A stretch of DNA of 64,000 bases, taken from NCBI GenBank assembly GCA_021790515.1, contig JAJYHV010000049.1:1-64000 (forward strand), in the 5' to 3' direction. A model generated the notes under the pieces. It searched no databases, was not told the DNA's origin, and worked only from the letters and a program-made list of their open reading frames with translations. The stretch comes from Pseudomonadota bacterium (lineage in GTDB: Bacteria > Pseudomonadota > Gammaproteobacteria > Burkholderiales > Sulfuriferulaceae). A program made the position numbers and the translations under genes. Of this stretch, positions 21,765 through 33,652 are shown one piece after another. The stretch's first letter is position 1, and each line of letters starts with the position of its first letter.

Positions 21765-24279
21765 GCGCACTCATCAACTCTTCCCTGCGCCCATCGGCAA
21801 TGAGGCGCAACAAGGTGTCATCGATGCCCTGTTGTGCCTCGGCCAGGCTCGTCCAGCCTATCCGGCTGCCTGACACACTGAACAGTTCATGCACCACTTC
21901 CGCCACGGCAGCGTGATAACGGTTATGCCAGACAAACAATTCATCCGTCTCTACAATACCCATGCGCAACATCGCATGATGAATCGGGCACATCTGCGCA
22001 TTCATCAAGGCCGTGGGATTGAAAATATGCGCATTGTGCATCAGGATTTTACCGATGGCGGAATGATTGGCGAACTGTGCGGCATACAATCCCAACATGG
22101 TGGAGGGATATTCCGGCGAAAACGGCATCGTCCGTTGCAGAAATACCCGCAACACATCCAGTGACATGGGATGAGCCACCCCGTAACCCTGAATCAGGTG
22201 CACGTCCATCACCATCATGGCATCCAGAATGGCGTCGGTTTCTACACCTTCGACCACCAACTCCATACGCAAACCCTGTGCCAATTCCTGAATGGAGCGT
22301 ACAAAATGGATGTCTTCCGGCTTGTCCTCCAGCGCACGAACAAATGTTTGATCCAATTTGATTTTATCAACCGGCAATTCCTTGATGCGTGCCAGCGACG
22401 AATATGCGATACCCACATCATCCAGTGCCAGACGCACGCCCTTCAATTTCAGACTGGACAGACAATCCATGGCCTTTTGCTGCTCATGGAAACCGCCACC
22501 TTCCAGAATTTCCAACGTAATCCGCGCAGGATCCAACGACTGCCGATCAAAAATATCCTGCAACCGTGCCACCGAATCCGGAAAAATGGAATGTGGATGC
22601 ACATTCACCGACGCCCATAAATCATGACCGCTTGCGTCCAGCGTTCGCAAATCAACAAGGGTCTGGCGCAGCATCTCGTACGTCAGCCACAATACATCGT
22701 CCGGCGACAAATCAGACATGAAATCATCCGGTGACAGGGATTGCCCGTCTGCTGTTCGCAATCGTGCCAACGCCTCAATGCCGACAATTTTTCGCTGCCG
22801 GCCATCCAGCACCGGTTGGTAATACACCTGCAGCGCGCCGCTTTCCAGCAACCGTTGCGCTTCTGTCTTGCGACGAGGCAAACTTTGCCCGTAAATTGCC
22901 CAGTAACGGGCACGCTCGTTTTTAAGCTCCTTGCTGATATACAACGCCTGATCGGCATAACGCAGCAAGGTGTCTGCATTTTGGGTCTCATGAACCGGAA
23001 ACAGCGCCACACCAGCGCTCAGACTCACCGATACCGTATCGCCATTTTGCAACGCAATCGGCGCGCTGACCGAACGCTCGATTTTGACGAATACCGATTC
23101 GGTGTCTTCTTGCCAGGTATAATCGCCCAGCAACAATACAAACTCATCCCCCCCCAGACGGGCAACAAAATCCGAGCGCCGCAAAACCTTCTGCAAACGG
23201 TCGGCCACCGTTTGCAACACAATATCCCCGGCTTCGTGTCCCCAGCGGTCATTAATGGGTTTGAAGTTGTCCATATCGAGCATCACCATGGCCAATATGC
23301 GATGTCGATGCATCGCCATACGCATGGCGTTTTCGACTTCGATATCCAGCGCACGCCGATTGGGCAAGCCTGTCAACGCATCATGCATGGCCTGATAACT
23401 GATTTGCTCATGTGCCTGATGCAAATCGGATGTATCGACAACACTCCACAACACACCTGGCTCGCCGTTCATCAATTTTGTTCTGGCGCCCAGGATTTCC
23501 GCCCACATCGCACTGCCATCCCGACAGCGAAACTGATACGCCGTTTTTACCTGCCCCGTCGCATTGAATGCCGCGAGAAAGCTGTCATGAAAATTCCGAT
23601 ATGCCGCTTCTGAATGATGTATTTCCAGCACACTCTTACCAAGCAATTCGTCCGCTTCATAGCCCAGCATGCGGCACAACGCCGGGTTGACATCGACAAT
23701 GAAACGCTGGCGGTCAACAATCAGGATACCTGCCGCATTATGCTCAAACAGCGCGTGCTGATAATCCCGGGCCCGAATCAAGTCCAGCCGGCTATCCCGA
23801 TCACGCAGGCGAACGGCGATCCAATCCAGGGCCGACAACAAATTCGCTCCCAGCATCAGCAAGGGTGGGTTCAGCATGGCATACAGATCCTGCGACACAG
23901 GTTCATCGAATCGCCATTCCAGCAACAGCCAATCATCTCCTTGCGACAAAACCTGTAACTGCAACACCATTCCGTCAGGAGAATAAAAGACCGTCACCTC
24001 TTCTGCAGCGGCGCTTGCCGCGCTCAATTCATGTATCGCTGGTGGTGATTCATCTTGTCGAGAATGGGAAACAAGTGAAAAACTCCCCGCCGTGTTGACC
24101 CGCCAAACGGACATCGTCAGAATGCTGGCATCAGGCTTCCACAACTGGTGCAACTGTTCCAACAATTGCGATTCGGTAGTGATTGAACGTAACGCGCGAT
24201 TGAAATCCGTTAAAAACACATAAAAGCAGGACATCATGCTGATGCCCCTGCGCAAATGTTTTGTGTTTAATGTATTCAT
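21739..24279 (-). CDS. PAS-GGDEF-EAL cyclic-di-GMP turnover protein
   Basis: LGGDEFVLLL, IEALARL, VEGVET; PAS region (IVDVNPALCRMLGYEADELLGK). Confidence 0.92.
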   Translation of the reverse strand: MNTLNTKHLRRGISMMSCFYVFLTDFNRALRSITTESQLLEQLHQLWKPDASILTMSVWRVNTAGSFSLVSHSRQDESPPAIHELSAASAAAEEVTVFYSPDGMVLQLQVLSQGDDWLLLEWRFDEPVSQDLYAMLNPPLLMLGANLLSALDWIAVRLRDRDSRLDLIRARDYQHALFEHNAAGILIVDRQRFIVDVNPALCRMLGYEADELLGKSVLEIHHSEAAYRNFHDSFLAAFNATGQVKTAYQFRCRDGSAMWAEILGARTKLMNGEPGVLWSVVDTSDLHQAHEQISYQAMHDALTGLPNRRALDIEVENAMRMAMHRHRILAMVMLDMDNFKPINDRWGHEAGDIVLQTVADRLQKVLRRSDFVARLGGDEFVLLLGDYTWQEDTESVFVKIERSVSAPIALQNGDTVSVSLSAGVALFPVHETQNADTLLRYADQALYISKELKNERARYWAIYGQSLPRRKTEAQRLLESGALQVYYQPVLDGRQRKIVGIEALARLRTADGQSLSPDDFMSDLSPDDVLWLTYEMLRQTLVDLRTLDASGHDLWASVNVHPHSIFPDSVARLQDIFDRQSLDPARITLEILEGGGFHEQQKAMDCLSSLKLKGVRLALDDVGIAYSSLARIKELPVDKIKLDQTFVRALEDKPEDIHFVRSIQELAQGLRMELVVEGVETDAILDAMMVMDVHLIQGYGVAHPMSLDVLRVFLQRTMPFSPEYPSTMLGLYAAQFANHSAIGKILMHNAHIFNPTALMNAQMCPIHHAMLRMGIVETDELFVWHNRYHAAVAEVVHELFSVSGSRIGWTSLAEAQQGIDDTLLRLIADGRREELMSALTTECTVL

Positions 24280-26165
24280 GAAGGCAGATGTACGACTACC
24301 TTTGCCTGCGCCACCAATCCACGCGCATAATCATCAAATGCCGCCGATGTTTGCATGTGACCCAGCTGACGTAAAAAAGCCTGAAACTTATCGGCATTCG
24401 GTGGTGAAGACGGTAGCACGCGGGTAATGCGTACGAGTTGAAAATTACCTGCTGCATCTTGTTGCCCTGCGTACATTGGCAACTTATCAGCGTCCGCAGA
24501 AAACACGGCAGTCAATAATGCAGGAGAAACAGGGCCAGGCTGCATACGCGAGACATTGATCGCCTTACTCCAGACGATGCCGGACGGTTCCCGGCCATTA
24601 CGCAGTTGCGCCAACCAATCTGCGCCCTCTTGCGCCACGGCGTCATGCGCAGCCTGCACAGTCAGCTGCGTCGTGATTTGCTTGTCTACCTCAGCCAACG
24701 TTTGCGTTCTGGCGGGCTCGGCTTCCAGCATACGGGCAGCAACCAGCACATTGGGCGACACTTCGATCGCATCCGTGTTGTGGTGGCGTTGCATGACATC
24801 ATTGGAAAAGAGCGCCTGTAACATTTTTGGTGTATTCAGCACCGCTGTCGCACTACCTTGGCGCGTCACCCAATCCGAGGTCTGCAAGCTCAGATGCAAT
24901 GCGCTCGCCACACCGGAAAGACTGTCCGGTTGCTCAAACACCTGATTGCTGAAACGTTCGGCTGCATCGGCAAACTGCTTGGCAGCACGCTCTTTCTGCA
25001 ACAGCGCAGTAATTTCATTCGTTGTCTCCGCCAGACCACGTACACCAGCCGGATGGATGTCTTCCAGCTGAATGATATGCCAGCCATAATCGGTCAGGAC
25101 AGGAGCAGAAATCTGCCCTTTCTTGAGCGAAAAAACAGTATCGGAAAATGGTTTGACCATGTCATCACGGCCAAACCAGCCCAGTTCGCCGCCTTGTGCA
25201 GCAGACCCGGCATCCGCCGAATATTGCTTGGCCAACGCGGCAAACCTTTCTGGATGTTGCTGCAGTTGATGATAAATGTCGTCGGCCTGCTGTTTGGCGG
25301 CATCGCGTTGTTGTGGCGTGCTGCCGGATTTCATGGCAATCAGGATATGCCGCGCCTCGCGTTGCTCCGGCGTACTGAACTCAGCCTGATGCTGATTGTA
25401 GTACGCAGCGACGTCAGCAGAGGAAACAGGAATATGCTGCGCCAAATCGGCCAGTGACAGCACAAGATACTGAAACTTTGCCCGCGGCGGCAAAACGAAC
25501 TGTTGCGAATGTGCCGCATAATAGGCCTGCACCTGAGCAGGGGTCACAGAAATCTTTGACTTGGCATCAGCAAGATTCAATTCGACCGTACTGATTTCGC
25601 GCTGCTGATCAAAATCCTGAATGAAATTCCGTACTGCCACATGAGAAACCTGCGGTGAATCCACGAAAGCCGCCTGTAGTGCCTGTAGCAGCAACTCTTC
25701 GCGCGCCAGCGCTTCGAATTGCGGCACGCTCATGTCTTGCTGACGCAATAACTGCTGATAACGGGTAAGGTTGAATTTACCGTTTTCCTGAAATGCCGGA
25801 ATCATGCCGATAAAATCCGCCAATTGCCGGTCAGACACCACCATGCCAACTTTGCGCGCCGCCTGCAACAACACGCGACGCCGAATCAATCCATCGAGTA
25901 CCTGATGTTTCAACAATGGGCTATCGAGCACGCTGCTATCGGCATTCGCACCCATTTGAGCGCTTATCTGCTCGCGCTGCAACTTCAGCGCATGCTCAAA
26001 CTCATTTCTGCTGATTTTTTCGCCATTGACCACGGCAACTGCTTCTGCCGTTCCCTGACGACTCAGATAAGAGTTGACACCGAACAATGCAAAAGGCACC
26101 AACACCAGCAACAAAATAATTTTGGCGAACCATCCCTGATTACGTTCACGAATCCAGTCAAGCAT
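24276..26165 (-). CDS. ppiD: SurA N-terminal / PpiD-type peptidylprolyl isomerase
   Basis: MLDWIRERNQGWFAKIILLLVLVPFALFGVNSYLS anchor; parvulin AKQYSADAGSAAQGGELGWFGRDDMVKPF. Confidence 0.9.
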   Translation of the reverse strand: MLDWIRERNQGWFAKIILLLVLVPFALFGVNSYLSRQGTAEAVAVVNGEKISRNEFEHALKLQREQISAQMGANADSSVLDSPLLKHQVLDGLIRRRVLLQAARKVGMVVSDRQLADFIGMIPAFQENGKFNLTRYQQLLRQQDMSVPQFEALAREELLLQALQAAFVDSPQVSHVAVRNFIQDFDQQREISTVELNLADAKSKISVTPAQVQAYYAAHSQQFVLPPRAKFQYLVLSLADLAQHIPVSSADVAAYYNQHQAEFSTPEQREARHILIAMKSGSTPQQRDAAKQQADDIYHQLQQHPERFAALAKQYSADAGSAAQGGELGWFGRDDMVKPFSDTVFSLKKGQISAPVLTDYGWHIIQLEDIHPAGVRGLAETTNEITALLQKERAAKQFADAAERFSNQVFEQPDSLSGVASALHLSLQTSDWVTRQGSATAVLNTPKMLQALFSNDVMQRHHNTDAIEVSPNVLVAARMLEAEPARTQTLAEVDKQITTQLTVQAAHDAVAQEGADWLAQLRNGREPSGIVWSKAINVSRMQPGPVSPALLTAVFSADADKLPMYAGQQDAAGNFQLVRITRVLPSSPPNADKFQAFLRQLGHMQTSAAFDDYARGLVAQAKVVVHLPS

Positions 26166-26292
26166 GCAATTTCCGTCAAGATAATTAAAATCAAAAAAGT
26201 TTGCGATTGATAGCAACACGCTGTTCAGCGGTCGCCGGTCAACCACACCCTATCAAGACGGGATTGTACCTGAAAAAAACTGACTTGTTATC

Positions 26293-26487
26293 TCAATCCG
26301 CCTCATCCAACCATGTCATTTGAATCGCTTCGAGAATCTTTTCATTCGAACGCTCCGGGTCATCCGAAAACTCCGGCAACGCCGTTACCCAAGCATGCAA
26401 ATCGGTAAAACGGACATAACGCGGGTCGGTATCAGGATGTGCATCGAGCAGCGCAATGGCAATCTCACGCGTATCGGTCCATTTCAT
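26293..26487 (-). CDS. iscX: Fe-S cluster assembly protein IscX
   Basis: [34 protein letters not shown]. Confidence 0.93.
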   Translation of the reverse strand: MKWTDTREIAIALLDAHPDTDPRYVRFTDLHAWVTALPEFSDDPERSNEKILEAIQMTWLDEAD

Positions 26488-26520
26488 ATCAATTCCTCTA
26501 AAAATCCAGTGTTCAACTAA

Positions 26521-26604
26521 GGAAGCGTTAATTTGTTCCACCAAGCCACGACCATGCAGGAATTAACATGCAGGAATTACATGTGGGAATCAATCAGCGC
26601 TTCC
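26521..26604. repeat. MITE-like element, short form (copy 3), between fdx and iscX
   Basis: GGAAGCGTTAATTTGTTCC...GGGAATCAATCAGCGCTTCC with TA on both flanks; internal CATGCAGGAATTA repeats. Confidence 0.75.
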
Positions 26605-26610
26605 CTAAAA

Positions 26611-26952
26611 TCAATGACTGCCTTCCTTCACCATGTTGATGGAGTACTTTGGAATCTCGATGACCAAGTCCTGCTCGCCGACGAGAGCCTGACACGACAA
26701 ACGTGACAAAGGTGTCAAACCCCACGCTTTGTCGAGCATATCATCCTCTAATTCATCTGATGGATCGAGCGAGGCAAATCCTTCGCGTATCACCACGTGA
26801 CACGTCGTGCAGGCGCAGGACTTTTCGCAAGCGTGCTCGATTTCAATATCGTTATCCAGCAAAACATCGCAGATACTCTCCCCGGTCGGCGCATCCAGAA
26901 CAGCACCTTCCGGGCATAATCCCGCATGTGGCAATACAATTATTTTTGGCAT
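26611..26952 (-). CDS. fdx: ISC-type 2Fe-2S ferredoxin
   Basis: HACEKSCACTTCHVVIREG. Confidence 0.95.
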   Translation of the reverse strand: MPKIIVLPHAGLCPEGAVLDAPTGESICDVLLDNDIEIEHACEKSCACTTCHVVIREGFASLDPSDELEDDMLDKAWGLTPLSRLSCQALVGEQDLVIEIPKYSINMVKEGSH

Positions 26953-26962
26953 GGTTTTCCTT

Positions 26963-28840
26963 TCACGACATCAGGTCATTGACGCTTTGTCCGGCCAGCG
27001 CTTCGCGCACCCGCATATTCATGCGCCGGGCAGCAAACGTCTGCGTCACCTGATTCAGGCGCTCGGTCATTTGTTGAATCAAAGCATAATCCATACCAGG
27101 CACACATTCGGCCAACTCCCGCATCGACGCCACAATCTCGCTGAACTCATCCATATCCAACAAGCGTTCACCATCTTCGTCCAATGCACTTTGCGTGGCA
27201 TCCAGCAACCGCCCGGCTTCCACCCGCGCTTCCTGCAAGGCTCGTGCTGTCATGTCTTCTTTGGCATGATTGAAACCGTCTTGCAACATACGCGACACAT
27301 CATCATCATGCAAACCAAAACTGGGTCTGACGGTCACTGCGGCGCTAACGCCGGTCTGCAACTCTTGCGCGGACACCGACAATAACCCATCGGCATCCAC
27401 CTGCAACGCCACGCGAATCCGCGCAGCGCCTGCCACCATGGAAGGGATGCCACGCAACTCAAATCGCGCCAATGACCGACAGTCAGAAACCAATTCCCGC
27501 TCACCTTGCAACACGTGAATGCTCATTGCTGTCTGACCATCTTTGTAGGTTGTGAATTCCTGCGCCCGAGCCACAGGAATCGTCGTGTTGCGTGGAATAA
27601 TCTTTTCCACCAGGCCGCCCATGGTTTCTATCCCCAGCGACAGCGGCGTGACATCCAACAACAACCAATCATCGTCTTCGCGACGATTGCCTGCCAACAC
27701 ATTGGCCTGCATGGCGGCACCAAGCGCCACCACTTTATCCGGATCAAGATTATTCAACGGCGTCTGACCAAACAGTGTCGCCACCGCAGACTGAATGCAA
27801 GGCATCCGTGTTGCACCACCCACCATCACCACGCCTTGCACGTCTTTGGTCGACAACCCGGCGTCACGCAAAGCGCGCCGCACCGGCGACAAGGTTTTGC
27901 TGACCAATGTCGCTGTCATCTCGTTGAACTGGACCGCTGTCAATGTCAGGTCAATGGTGAATCCTGAACTCAGCACGGCCGTGATGCGGGTTTCGGGATG
28001 CTCGGTCAACGCCTCCTTGGCAAACCGCGCATGATTGAGCAACAAGCGGTTATCCTGTGCCGTCAGATCGGGGAAACGCGCTTGCTCCAGCATCCAGCAA
28101 AACAGGCGTTGATCAAAATCATCGCCGCCCAATGCCGAGTCACCGTTGGTTGCCAATACTTCGAACACCCCCTGTGATAACCGTAGAATGGAAATGTCAA
28201 ATGTGCCGCCACCCAAATCGTAAACGGCATAAATACCTTCAGCGGCGTTATCCAATCCGTAGGCAATCGCCGCCGCCGTAGGTTCATTGAGCAGGCGCAA
28301 CACTTCCAATCCGGCCAGACGGGCGGCATCTTTTGTTGCCTGCCGCTGCGCGTCGTCAAAATAGGCTGGCACCGTAATCACCGCGCCCGTCAACTCACCA
28401 CCCAACGAATGTTCTGCCCGTTCCCGCAAAGCGCGCAGAATATCCGCCGACACCTCGACCGGACTTTTGACGCCATCGGCAGTACGTAACTGCACCATGC
28501 CCGGCGCATCAACGAAGCGATAAGGAAAGCTGCCTGCATCGGCAATATCGTGCAACACCCGTCCCATGAAACGTTTGACCGATACAACGGTATTGTAAGG
28601 ATCGTGCGCCTGTACCTGCTGCGCCGCATATCCCACCACGGGTGGTTGTTCTGGCTGATAGCGCACCACGGAAGGCAACAACGCGCGACCGTTTTCGTCA
28701 TGCAACACCACCGCCACGCCATTGCGTACCGTTGCCACCAACGAATTGGTCGTTCCCAGATCAATACCCACTGCCAAACGATGTTGATGTGGAGCCGTAC
28801 TCAAACCGGGTTCAGAAATTTGCAGTAACGCCATACCCAC
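26963..28840 (-). CDS. hscA: Fe-S chaperone HscA (Hsp70 family)
   Basis: [41 protein letters not shown]. Confidence 0.95.
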   Translation of the reverse strand: MGMALLQISEPGLSTAPHQHRLAVGIDLGTTNSLVATVRNGVAVVLHDENGRALLPSVVRYQPEQPPVVGYAAQQVQAHDPYNTVVSVKRFMGRVLHDIADAGSFPYRFVDAPGMVQLRTADGVKSPVEVSADILRALRERAEHSLGGELTGAVITVPAYFDDAQRQATKDAARLAGLEVLRLLNEPTAAAIAYGLDNAAEGIYAVYDLGGGTFDISILRLSQGVFEVLATNGDSALGGDDFDQRLFCWMLEQARFPDLTAQDNRLLLNHARFAKEALTEHPETRITAVLSSGFTIDLTLTAVQFNEMTATLVSKTLSPVRRALRDAGLSTKDVQGVVMVGGATRMPCIQSAVATLFGQTPLNNLDPDKVVALGAAMQANVLAGNRREDDDWLLLDVTPLSLGIETMGGLVEKIIPRNTTIPVARAQEFTTYKDGQTAMSIHVLQGERELVSDCRSLARFELRGIPSMVAGAARIRVALQVDADGLLSVSAQELQTGVSAAVTVRPSFGLHDDDVSRMLQDGFNHAKEDMTARALQEARVEAGRLLDATQSALDEDGERLLDMDEFSEIVASMRELAECVPGMDYALIQQMTERLNQVTQTFAARRMNMRVREALAGQSVNDLMS

Positions 28841-28846
28841 TCACCA

Positions 28847-29395
28847 TCAACGATCCAGAGCAACAAACGCCTCGTCAAGCTCGGCACGAATTTTATCGAT
28901 AAATTTCAGTTCACGTACGCGCTGGGCAGCCGATACAAAATCCTGCCGGACATCCAGCGCATTGGCCAGATCAGCCTGTAAACGCCGGGCCATGGTCTGC
29001 ATTTCGGCCTCAACACGTTGCAAAGCAACGTCATCAGCGTCTTTGCGGGCACCGGCAATGGCTTCGCGCCATTCAATCTGCTGCATCAAAAAAACCGCCG
29101 GCAACTGAGTGTTCTCCGGCGCCAACGCATCAATACCCTGCTGCTGCAACAAATACGCCGCACGCATCAAAGGTGACTTGAGCACTTGATATGCCTCGTT
29201 CACCCGCGTTGACCATTGCAAAGATGCGCGCTTATCGGCTTCGGACAAGTGCGCGAAACGATCAGGATGTACCTGCGCCTGCAACTGGCGAAACGCCACA
29301 TCCAGCGCCGCGCCATCCAGCTCGAATCGGGCAGGCAACCCAAACAGGGCAAAGTGATTGGCTTTGAAATCAGGCAACATCGCAAGCGGTATCAA
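28847..29395 (-). CDS. hscB: Fe-S co-chaperone HscB
   Basis: [37 protein letters not shown]-domain with HPD; start uncertain. Confidence 0.93.
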   Translation of the reverse strand: MIPLAMLPDFKANHFALFGLPARFELDGAALDVAFRQLQAQVHPDRFAHLSEADKRASLQWSTRVNEAYQVLKSPLMRAAYLLQQQGIDALAPENTQLPAVFLMQQIEWREAIAGARKDADDVALQRVEAEMQTMARRLQADLANALDVRQDFVSAAQRVRELKFIDKIRAELDEAFVALDR

Positions 29396-29718
29396 ACGTT
29401 GAAGCTCTCGCCACAGCCGCAGGAATTTTTGACGTTGGGATTATTGAATTTGAATCCTTCATTCAAACCCTCACGGGTAAAATCCAGCTCCATGCCATCC
29501 AGATAAGGCAAGCTTTTGGCGTCAACCAGCACGGTGACCCCATGATCGACAAACGTCAAATCGCCTTCTTCGATTTCATCGGCAAATTCGAGTTTATATG
29601 CCATGCCAGAACATCCGCTGGTGCGCACGCCAAGACGCAGACCCACCCCGTGGCCACGCTTGGCAATGAATTCACTCACCCGACGAGCAGCCGCCTCGGT
29701 CACGGTTATCGCCATCAT
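29392..29718 (-). CDS. iscA: Iron-sulfur cluster assembly protein IscA
   Basis: [29 protein letters not shown]. Confidence 0.95.
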   Translation of the reverse strand: MMAITVTEAAARRVSEFIAKRGHGVGLRLGVRTSGCSGMAYKLEFADEIEEGDLTFVDHGVTVLVDAKSLPYLDGMELDFTREGLNEGFKFNNPNVKNSCGCGESFNV

Positions 29719-30122
29719 GCCGTCTCCTGCACCGCTTGTTCTGTCTCATGACGGGCACGGTAATCCTGCACCGCCGCCTTGATGGCATCTTCCGCCAGAA
29801 TCGAGCAATGAATTTTCACCGGTGGCAACGCCAATTCTTCAGCAATAGCCGTATTTTTGATTTCCATCGCTTCGTCCAGCGTTTTGCCTTTCACCCACTC
29901 CGTCACCAGAGAGCTCGACGCAATCGCGGAACCACAGCCATACGTTTTGAATTTGGCGTCTTCGATAATCCCGGCATCATTGACCCGAATTTGCAGTTTC
30001 ATGACGTCGCCACAAGCAGGCGCTCCTACCATTCCTGTTCCCACATCGTCATCTTCCGCCGAAAACGATCCAACATTGCGTGGATTTTCATAATGATCCA
30101 GCACTTTATCGCTATATGCCAT
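29715..30122 (-). CDS. iscU: Fe-S cluster scaffold IscU
   Basis: [52 protein letters not shown]. Confidence 0.97.
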   Translation of the reverse strand: MAYSDKVLDHYENPRNVGSFSAEDDDVGTGMVGAPACGDVMKLQIRVNDAGIIEDAKFKTYGCGSAIASSSLVTEWVKGKTLDEAMEIKNTAIAEELALPPVKIHCSILAEDAIKAAVQDYRARHETEQAVQETA

Positions 30123-30147
30123 GATAATATCTCCTAAGTAAGCCTAC

Positions 30148-31368
30148 TTAATGCGCAGCCCATTTGACTGAATTCAAATCAATACCCGCCTTATACATTT
30201 CCCACAACGGCGACAGATCGCGCAATTTTTGGATTTTCTCATGCAACAGCGCAATCGTGTAATCAATTTCTTCTTCCGTGGTAAAACGCCCGATGGAAAA
30301 ACGAATAGAGCTATGCGCCAATTCATCCGAACGTCCCAAGGCCCGCAACACATACGATGGCTCAAGGCTCGCCGACGTACACGCAGAACCGGAGGACACC
30401 GCCAGATCCTTCACCGCCATCAGCATCGATTCACCTTCCACAAAATTGAAGCTCAAGTTCAGATTATGCGGCACCCGATGCGTCAGATCACCATTCAGAT
30501 GCACTTCTTCAATATCAGACAAACCCGTCAGCAAGCGATCACGCAAACGCCGGATACGCACATTTTCCAATGCCATTTCTTCGCGTGCAATCCGGTAGGC
30601 TTCGCCCATGCCGACAATCTGATGTGTCGCCAAAGTACCGGAGCGCAAACCACGTTCATGCCCGCCGCCATGCATCTGCGCTTCCAGCCGGACACGAGGT
30701 TTGCGACGCACATACAGTGCGCCAACACCCTTCGGGCCATACGTTTTATGCGCTGAAAACGACATCAGATCCACCTTCAGGTTGGCAAGGTTGATCTCGA
30801 CCTTGCCCGTCGCCTGCGCCGCATCGACATGAAAAATAACGCCATGCTCACGGCAGATTTCGCCCAACGCCGGAATATCCTGAATCACGCCGATTTCATT
30901 ATTGACGAACATGACCGAAGCGACAATCGTATCCGGCCGAATGGCAGCACGAAACGCTTCGATGTCCAGCAGACCATTTGGTTGTGGCGTCAAATACGTC
31001 ACTTCAAACCCTTCGCGTTCCAGTTCACGCATGGTATCAAGTGTTGCCTTGTGCTCGGTCATCACCGTAATCAAATGCTTGCCTTTGCCCTGATAAAAAT
31101 GCGCGGCGCCCTTGACGGCGAGGTTGATGGATTCCGTAGCACCTGACGTCCAGACGATTTCTTTCGGATCGGCGCCCACCAGCGCTGCTACCTGCTCCCG
31201 CGCCTGCTCCACGGCCTTTTCTGCCGACCAGCCAAAAGAATGTGAACGGCTGGCAGGATTCCCGAACTGCTCGGTCAGCCAGGGAATCATTTTTTCTGCC
31301 ACGCGTGGGTCGACAGGTGTCGTTGCCGCATAATCCAGGTAAATCGGCAGTTTCATATCATCATCCAT
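30148..31368 (-). CDS. iscS: Cysteine desulfurase IscS
   Basis: [59 protein letters not shown]. Confidence 0.97.
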   Translation of the reverse strand: MDDDMKLPIYLDYAATTPVDPRVAEKMIPWLTEQFGNPASRSHSFGWSAEKAVEQAREQVAALVGADPKEIVWTSGATESINLAVKGAAHFYQGKGKHLITVMTEHKATLDTMRELEREGFEVTYLTPQPNGLLDIEAFRAAIRPDTIVASVMFVNNEIGVIQDIPALGEICREHGVIFHVDAAQATGKVEINLANLKVDLMSFSAHKTYGPKGVGALYVRRKPRVRLEAQMHGGGHERGLRSGTLATHQIVGMGEAYRIAREEMALENVRIRRLRDRLLTGLSDIEEVHLNGDLTHRVPHNLNLSFNFVEGESMLMAVKDLAVSSGSACTSASLEPSYVLRALGRSDELAHSSIRFSIGRFTTEEEIDYTIALLHEKIQKLRDLSPLWEMYKAGIDLNSVKWAAH

Positions 31369-31415
31369 CCGTTCTAAAAATTACCATCTAAAAATTACCA
31401 TCAATATATTGACTA

Positions 31416-31892
31416 TCAAGCAACTGCAACCGAGCGTTCCAGCACATGTACCGTCATCACCCGTTCTTTTTCCTGCCGGGCTTCACGCTCCTGCTCCTGT
31501 TGCACCAGATATTCCAGTGTCACCGTTTCCAAATAGCCCTGAATACAGGTGTTCAAATTGGTCCACAATTCGTGCGTCATGCACGGATGATCGTCCAGGC
31601 AATTCTGCTTGCCGCCACATTGCGTCGCATCCAGCGGCTCATCAACAGCCCGCACAATTTGTGCCACAGTCAACTCGCGCAACGGTCTGGCCAACAAATA
31701 TCCACCACCCGGTCCGCGCACGCTGTCCACCAGTGCGCGGCGACGCAACTTGCCAAACAGTTGCTCCAGATACGACAGCGAAATTTTTTGCCGCTCGCTG
31801 ATAGCAGCCAGCGTCACTGGCCCTTCTGTGCGATGCAACGCCAAATCCATCAGTGCCGTTACCGCGAACCGTCCTTTTGTCGTCAGCCGCAT
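31416..31892 (-). CDS. iscR: Fe-S responsive regulator IscR
   Basis: MRLTTKGRFAVTALMDLALH; C-x5-C-x5-C (CGGKQNCLDDHPC). Confidence 0.96.
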   Translation of the reverse strand: MRLTTKGRFAVTALMDLALHRTEGPVTLAAISERQKISLSYLEQLFGKLRRRALVDSVRGPGGGYLLARPLRELTVAQIVRAVDEPLDATQCGGKQNCLDDHPCMTHELWTNLNTCIQGYLETVTLEYLVQQEQEREARQEKERVMTVHVLERSVAVA

Positions 31893-31925
31893 AATTTGCC
31901 CCGCTCAGTTAGCAATCCATGTTGA

Positions 31926-31958
31926 AGTGTATAATACCCAAATTTTTTAGTCAACTAT
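31926..31958 (-). promoter_or_regulatory. iscR promoter with overlapping IscR type-1-like operator
   Basis: Minus strand ATAGTTGACTAAAAAATTTGGGTAT (31934-31958) closely matches the E. coli type-1 IscR consensus; TTGACT-N17-TACACT. Confidence 0.65.
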
Positions 31959-32750
31959 TTTATTCAGATATTCCGGATCAAACTTGTCCGATTGCGGCTC
32001 CTGCGATTGCTGCCCGTCCACCACAGGGTGTTCGCGTCGCAATTGCGCAACAATCCAGTTCAACCGTTCATCTACGCTGGCGGCATGATCAATCAACCCA
32101 TGCACCGCTTTGACCATCGGATCATTCATGTCTGCGCTGATGGCATAAGCAGAAAAGCCGATCTTGCGCACGGACTTCCCCTCATCAGCCTGCGGACTGA
32201 CAATACGTGCAGGTATGCCGACGGCAGTCGCTCCCTCCGGCACATCTTTCACCACGACGGCATTGGAACCCACCTTGGCATTGTCGCCAATCGTAATCGG
32301 CCCCAGAATCTTGGCGCCCGCCCCCACCACAACACCTTTACCCAAGGTCGGATGCCGCTTGCCTGCATTCCATGACGTCCCGCCCAGCGTCACCTGATGA
32401 TACAAGGTGCAATCATCCCCGACGACTGCTGTCTCCCCAATCACCACCCCCATCCCGTGATCGATAAATACCCTGCGTCCCAACTGTGCGCCCGGATGAA
32501 TTTCAATTCCGGTTGCCCAACGCGCAAACCACGCCGTAAATCGTGCCAGCCAGCGCAGGCCGCATCGCCACTGCCAGGACGCAAAACGGTGCAACAAAAT
32601 CGCATGCACGCCAGGGTAGGTCGTCAATACTTCAAACACCGAGCGTGCAGCCGGATCACGATCAAAAACTGCCGCTATATCTTCCCGCAACTGTCGAAAC
32701 ACACCCTGGCTCACTTTCCATACCTGATTGTCCAGTATACGAGTATGCAA
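31947..32750 (-). CDS. cysE: Serine O-acetyltransferase
   Basis: Hexapeptide-repeat [33 protein letters not shown]. Confidence 0.93.
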   Translation of the reverse strand: MHTRILDNQVWKVSQGVFRQLREDIAAVFDRDPAARSVFEVLTTYPGVHAILLHRFASWQWRCGLRWLARFTAWFARWATGIEIHPGAQLGRRVFIDHGMGVVIGETAVVGDDCTLYHQVTLGGTSWNAGKRHPTLGKGVVVGAGAKILGPITIGDNAKVGSNAVVVKDVPEGATAVGIPARIVSPQADEGKSVRKIGFSAYAISADMNDPMVKAVHGLIDHAASVDERLNWIVAQLRREHPVVDGQQSQEPQSDKFDPEYLNKIVD

Positions 32751-32802
32751 TACCCGACAAAATTATTCAACGATAACCTCTCCAACAGACCGCCCGTTTC
32801 CT

Positions 32803-33582
32803 TCATTTTTCTCCCGAAACGTTCTGCCCGATGGCAGCAGTTTTTCGTATCTGTTTCAAAATGCCCATCAGCATATCGAATTCCTCGCGCTCCGGTTGTG
32901 CCCGCGCAAACAAACGGCGCAAACGCACCATCAGTCGCCTCGGCATCAATGGATTCAAAAAATCTATTTCGATCAACGCCAATTCCAGATCGTGATAAAA
33001 ACGTTCCATTTCCTCGTGTCGCGCCAGCGGTTTTGGTTGCGCTTGCTCAATCACCGGAGACGTCAGCGTCTGGCGCAATTCATACGCCAGCACCTGGACT
33101 GCCGCCGCAAGATTCAACGAACTGCAACGCGGATTGGCCGGTATGTGAATCAACAACTGACATAAATCCAACTCCGCGTTCGACAACCCGGACATTTCCG
33201 TACCAAACACCAACGCCACCGGCTCATGCGCAGCATGCATCATTAAGCGCTCCGCCCCCTCGCGCGCGGTCAACCAAGCGTGGGACAACCCTCGCGCCCG
33301 CGCCGTGCACCCCGCTACCACCACCGCCCCTGTCAATGCCTGTTCCATCGTATCAGACACCTGCGCAGCGCCCAGCACGTCCGTCGCCCCGGACGACATC
33401 GCCACCGCCATGTCGTCCGGAAAATGCAAAGGATTAATCAAGCGCAAGTCTGACAACCCCATGGTTTTCATCGCGCGCGCCGCAGCTCCAATATTGCCGG
33501 GATGGCTAGTGTGACTTAATACTACCCGCACCCGTCCCAGCGCATCATCCTTATTTAACGCATCATCCCTGTTTTCTGTCAT
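32803..33582 (-). CDS. trmJ: tRNA (Cm32/Um32) methyltransferase TrmJ (SPOUT)
   Basis: [50 protein letters not shown]. Confidence 0.9.
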   Translation of the reverse strand: MTENRDDALNKDDALGRVRVVLSHTSHPGNIGAAARAMKTMGLSDLRLINPLHFPDDMAVAMSSGATDVLGAAQVSDTMEQALTGAVVVAGCTARARGLSHAWLTAREGAERLMMHAAHEPVALVFGTEMSGLSNAELDLCQLLIHIPANPRCSSLNLAAAVQVLAYELRQTLTSPVIEQAQPKPLARHEEMERFYHDLELALIEIDFLNPLMPRRLMVRLRRLFARAQPEREEFDMLMGILKQIRKTAAIGQNVSGEK

Positions 33583-33652
33583 TTCAAACCATCCAGACTG
33601 GCAAAATTACGCTAAAATACCCGCTTTACCATGGATTGTCACACCCTACCCT

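Noticed and set aside
22741-23613. 290-aa plus-strand ORF antisense to the GGDEF-EAL gene
   Set aside because: Opposite intact catalytic domains; no recognisable protein motif.
32397-33437. 346-aa plus-strand ORF opposite cysE/trmJ
   Set aside because: Pro/Thr-rich shadow frame opposite two intact conserved genes.
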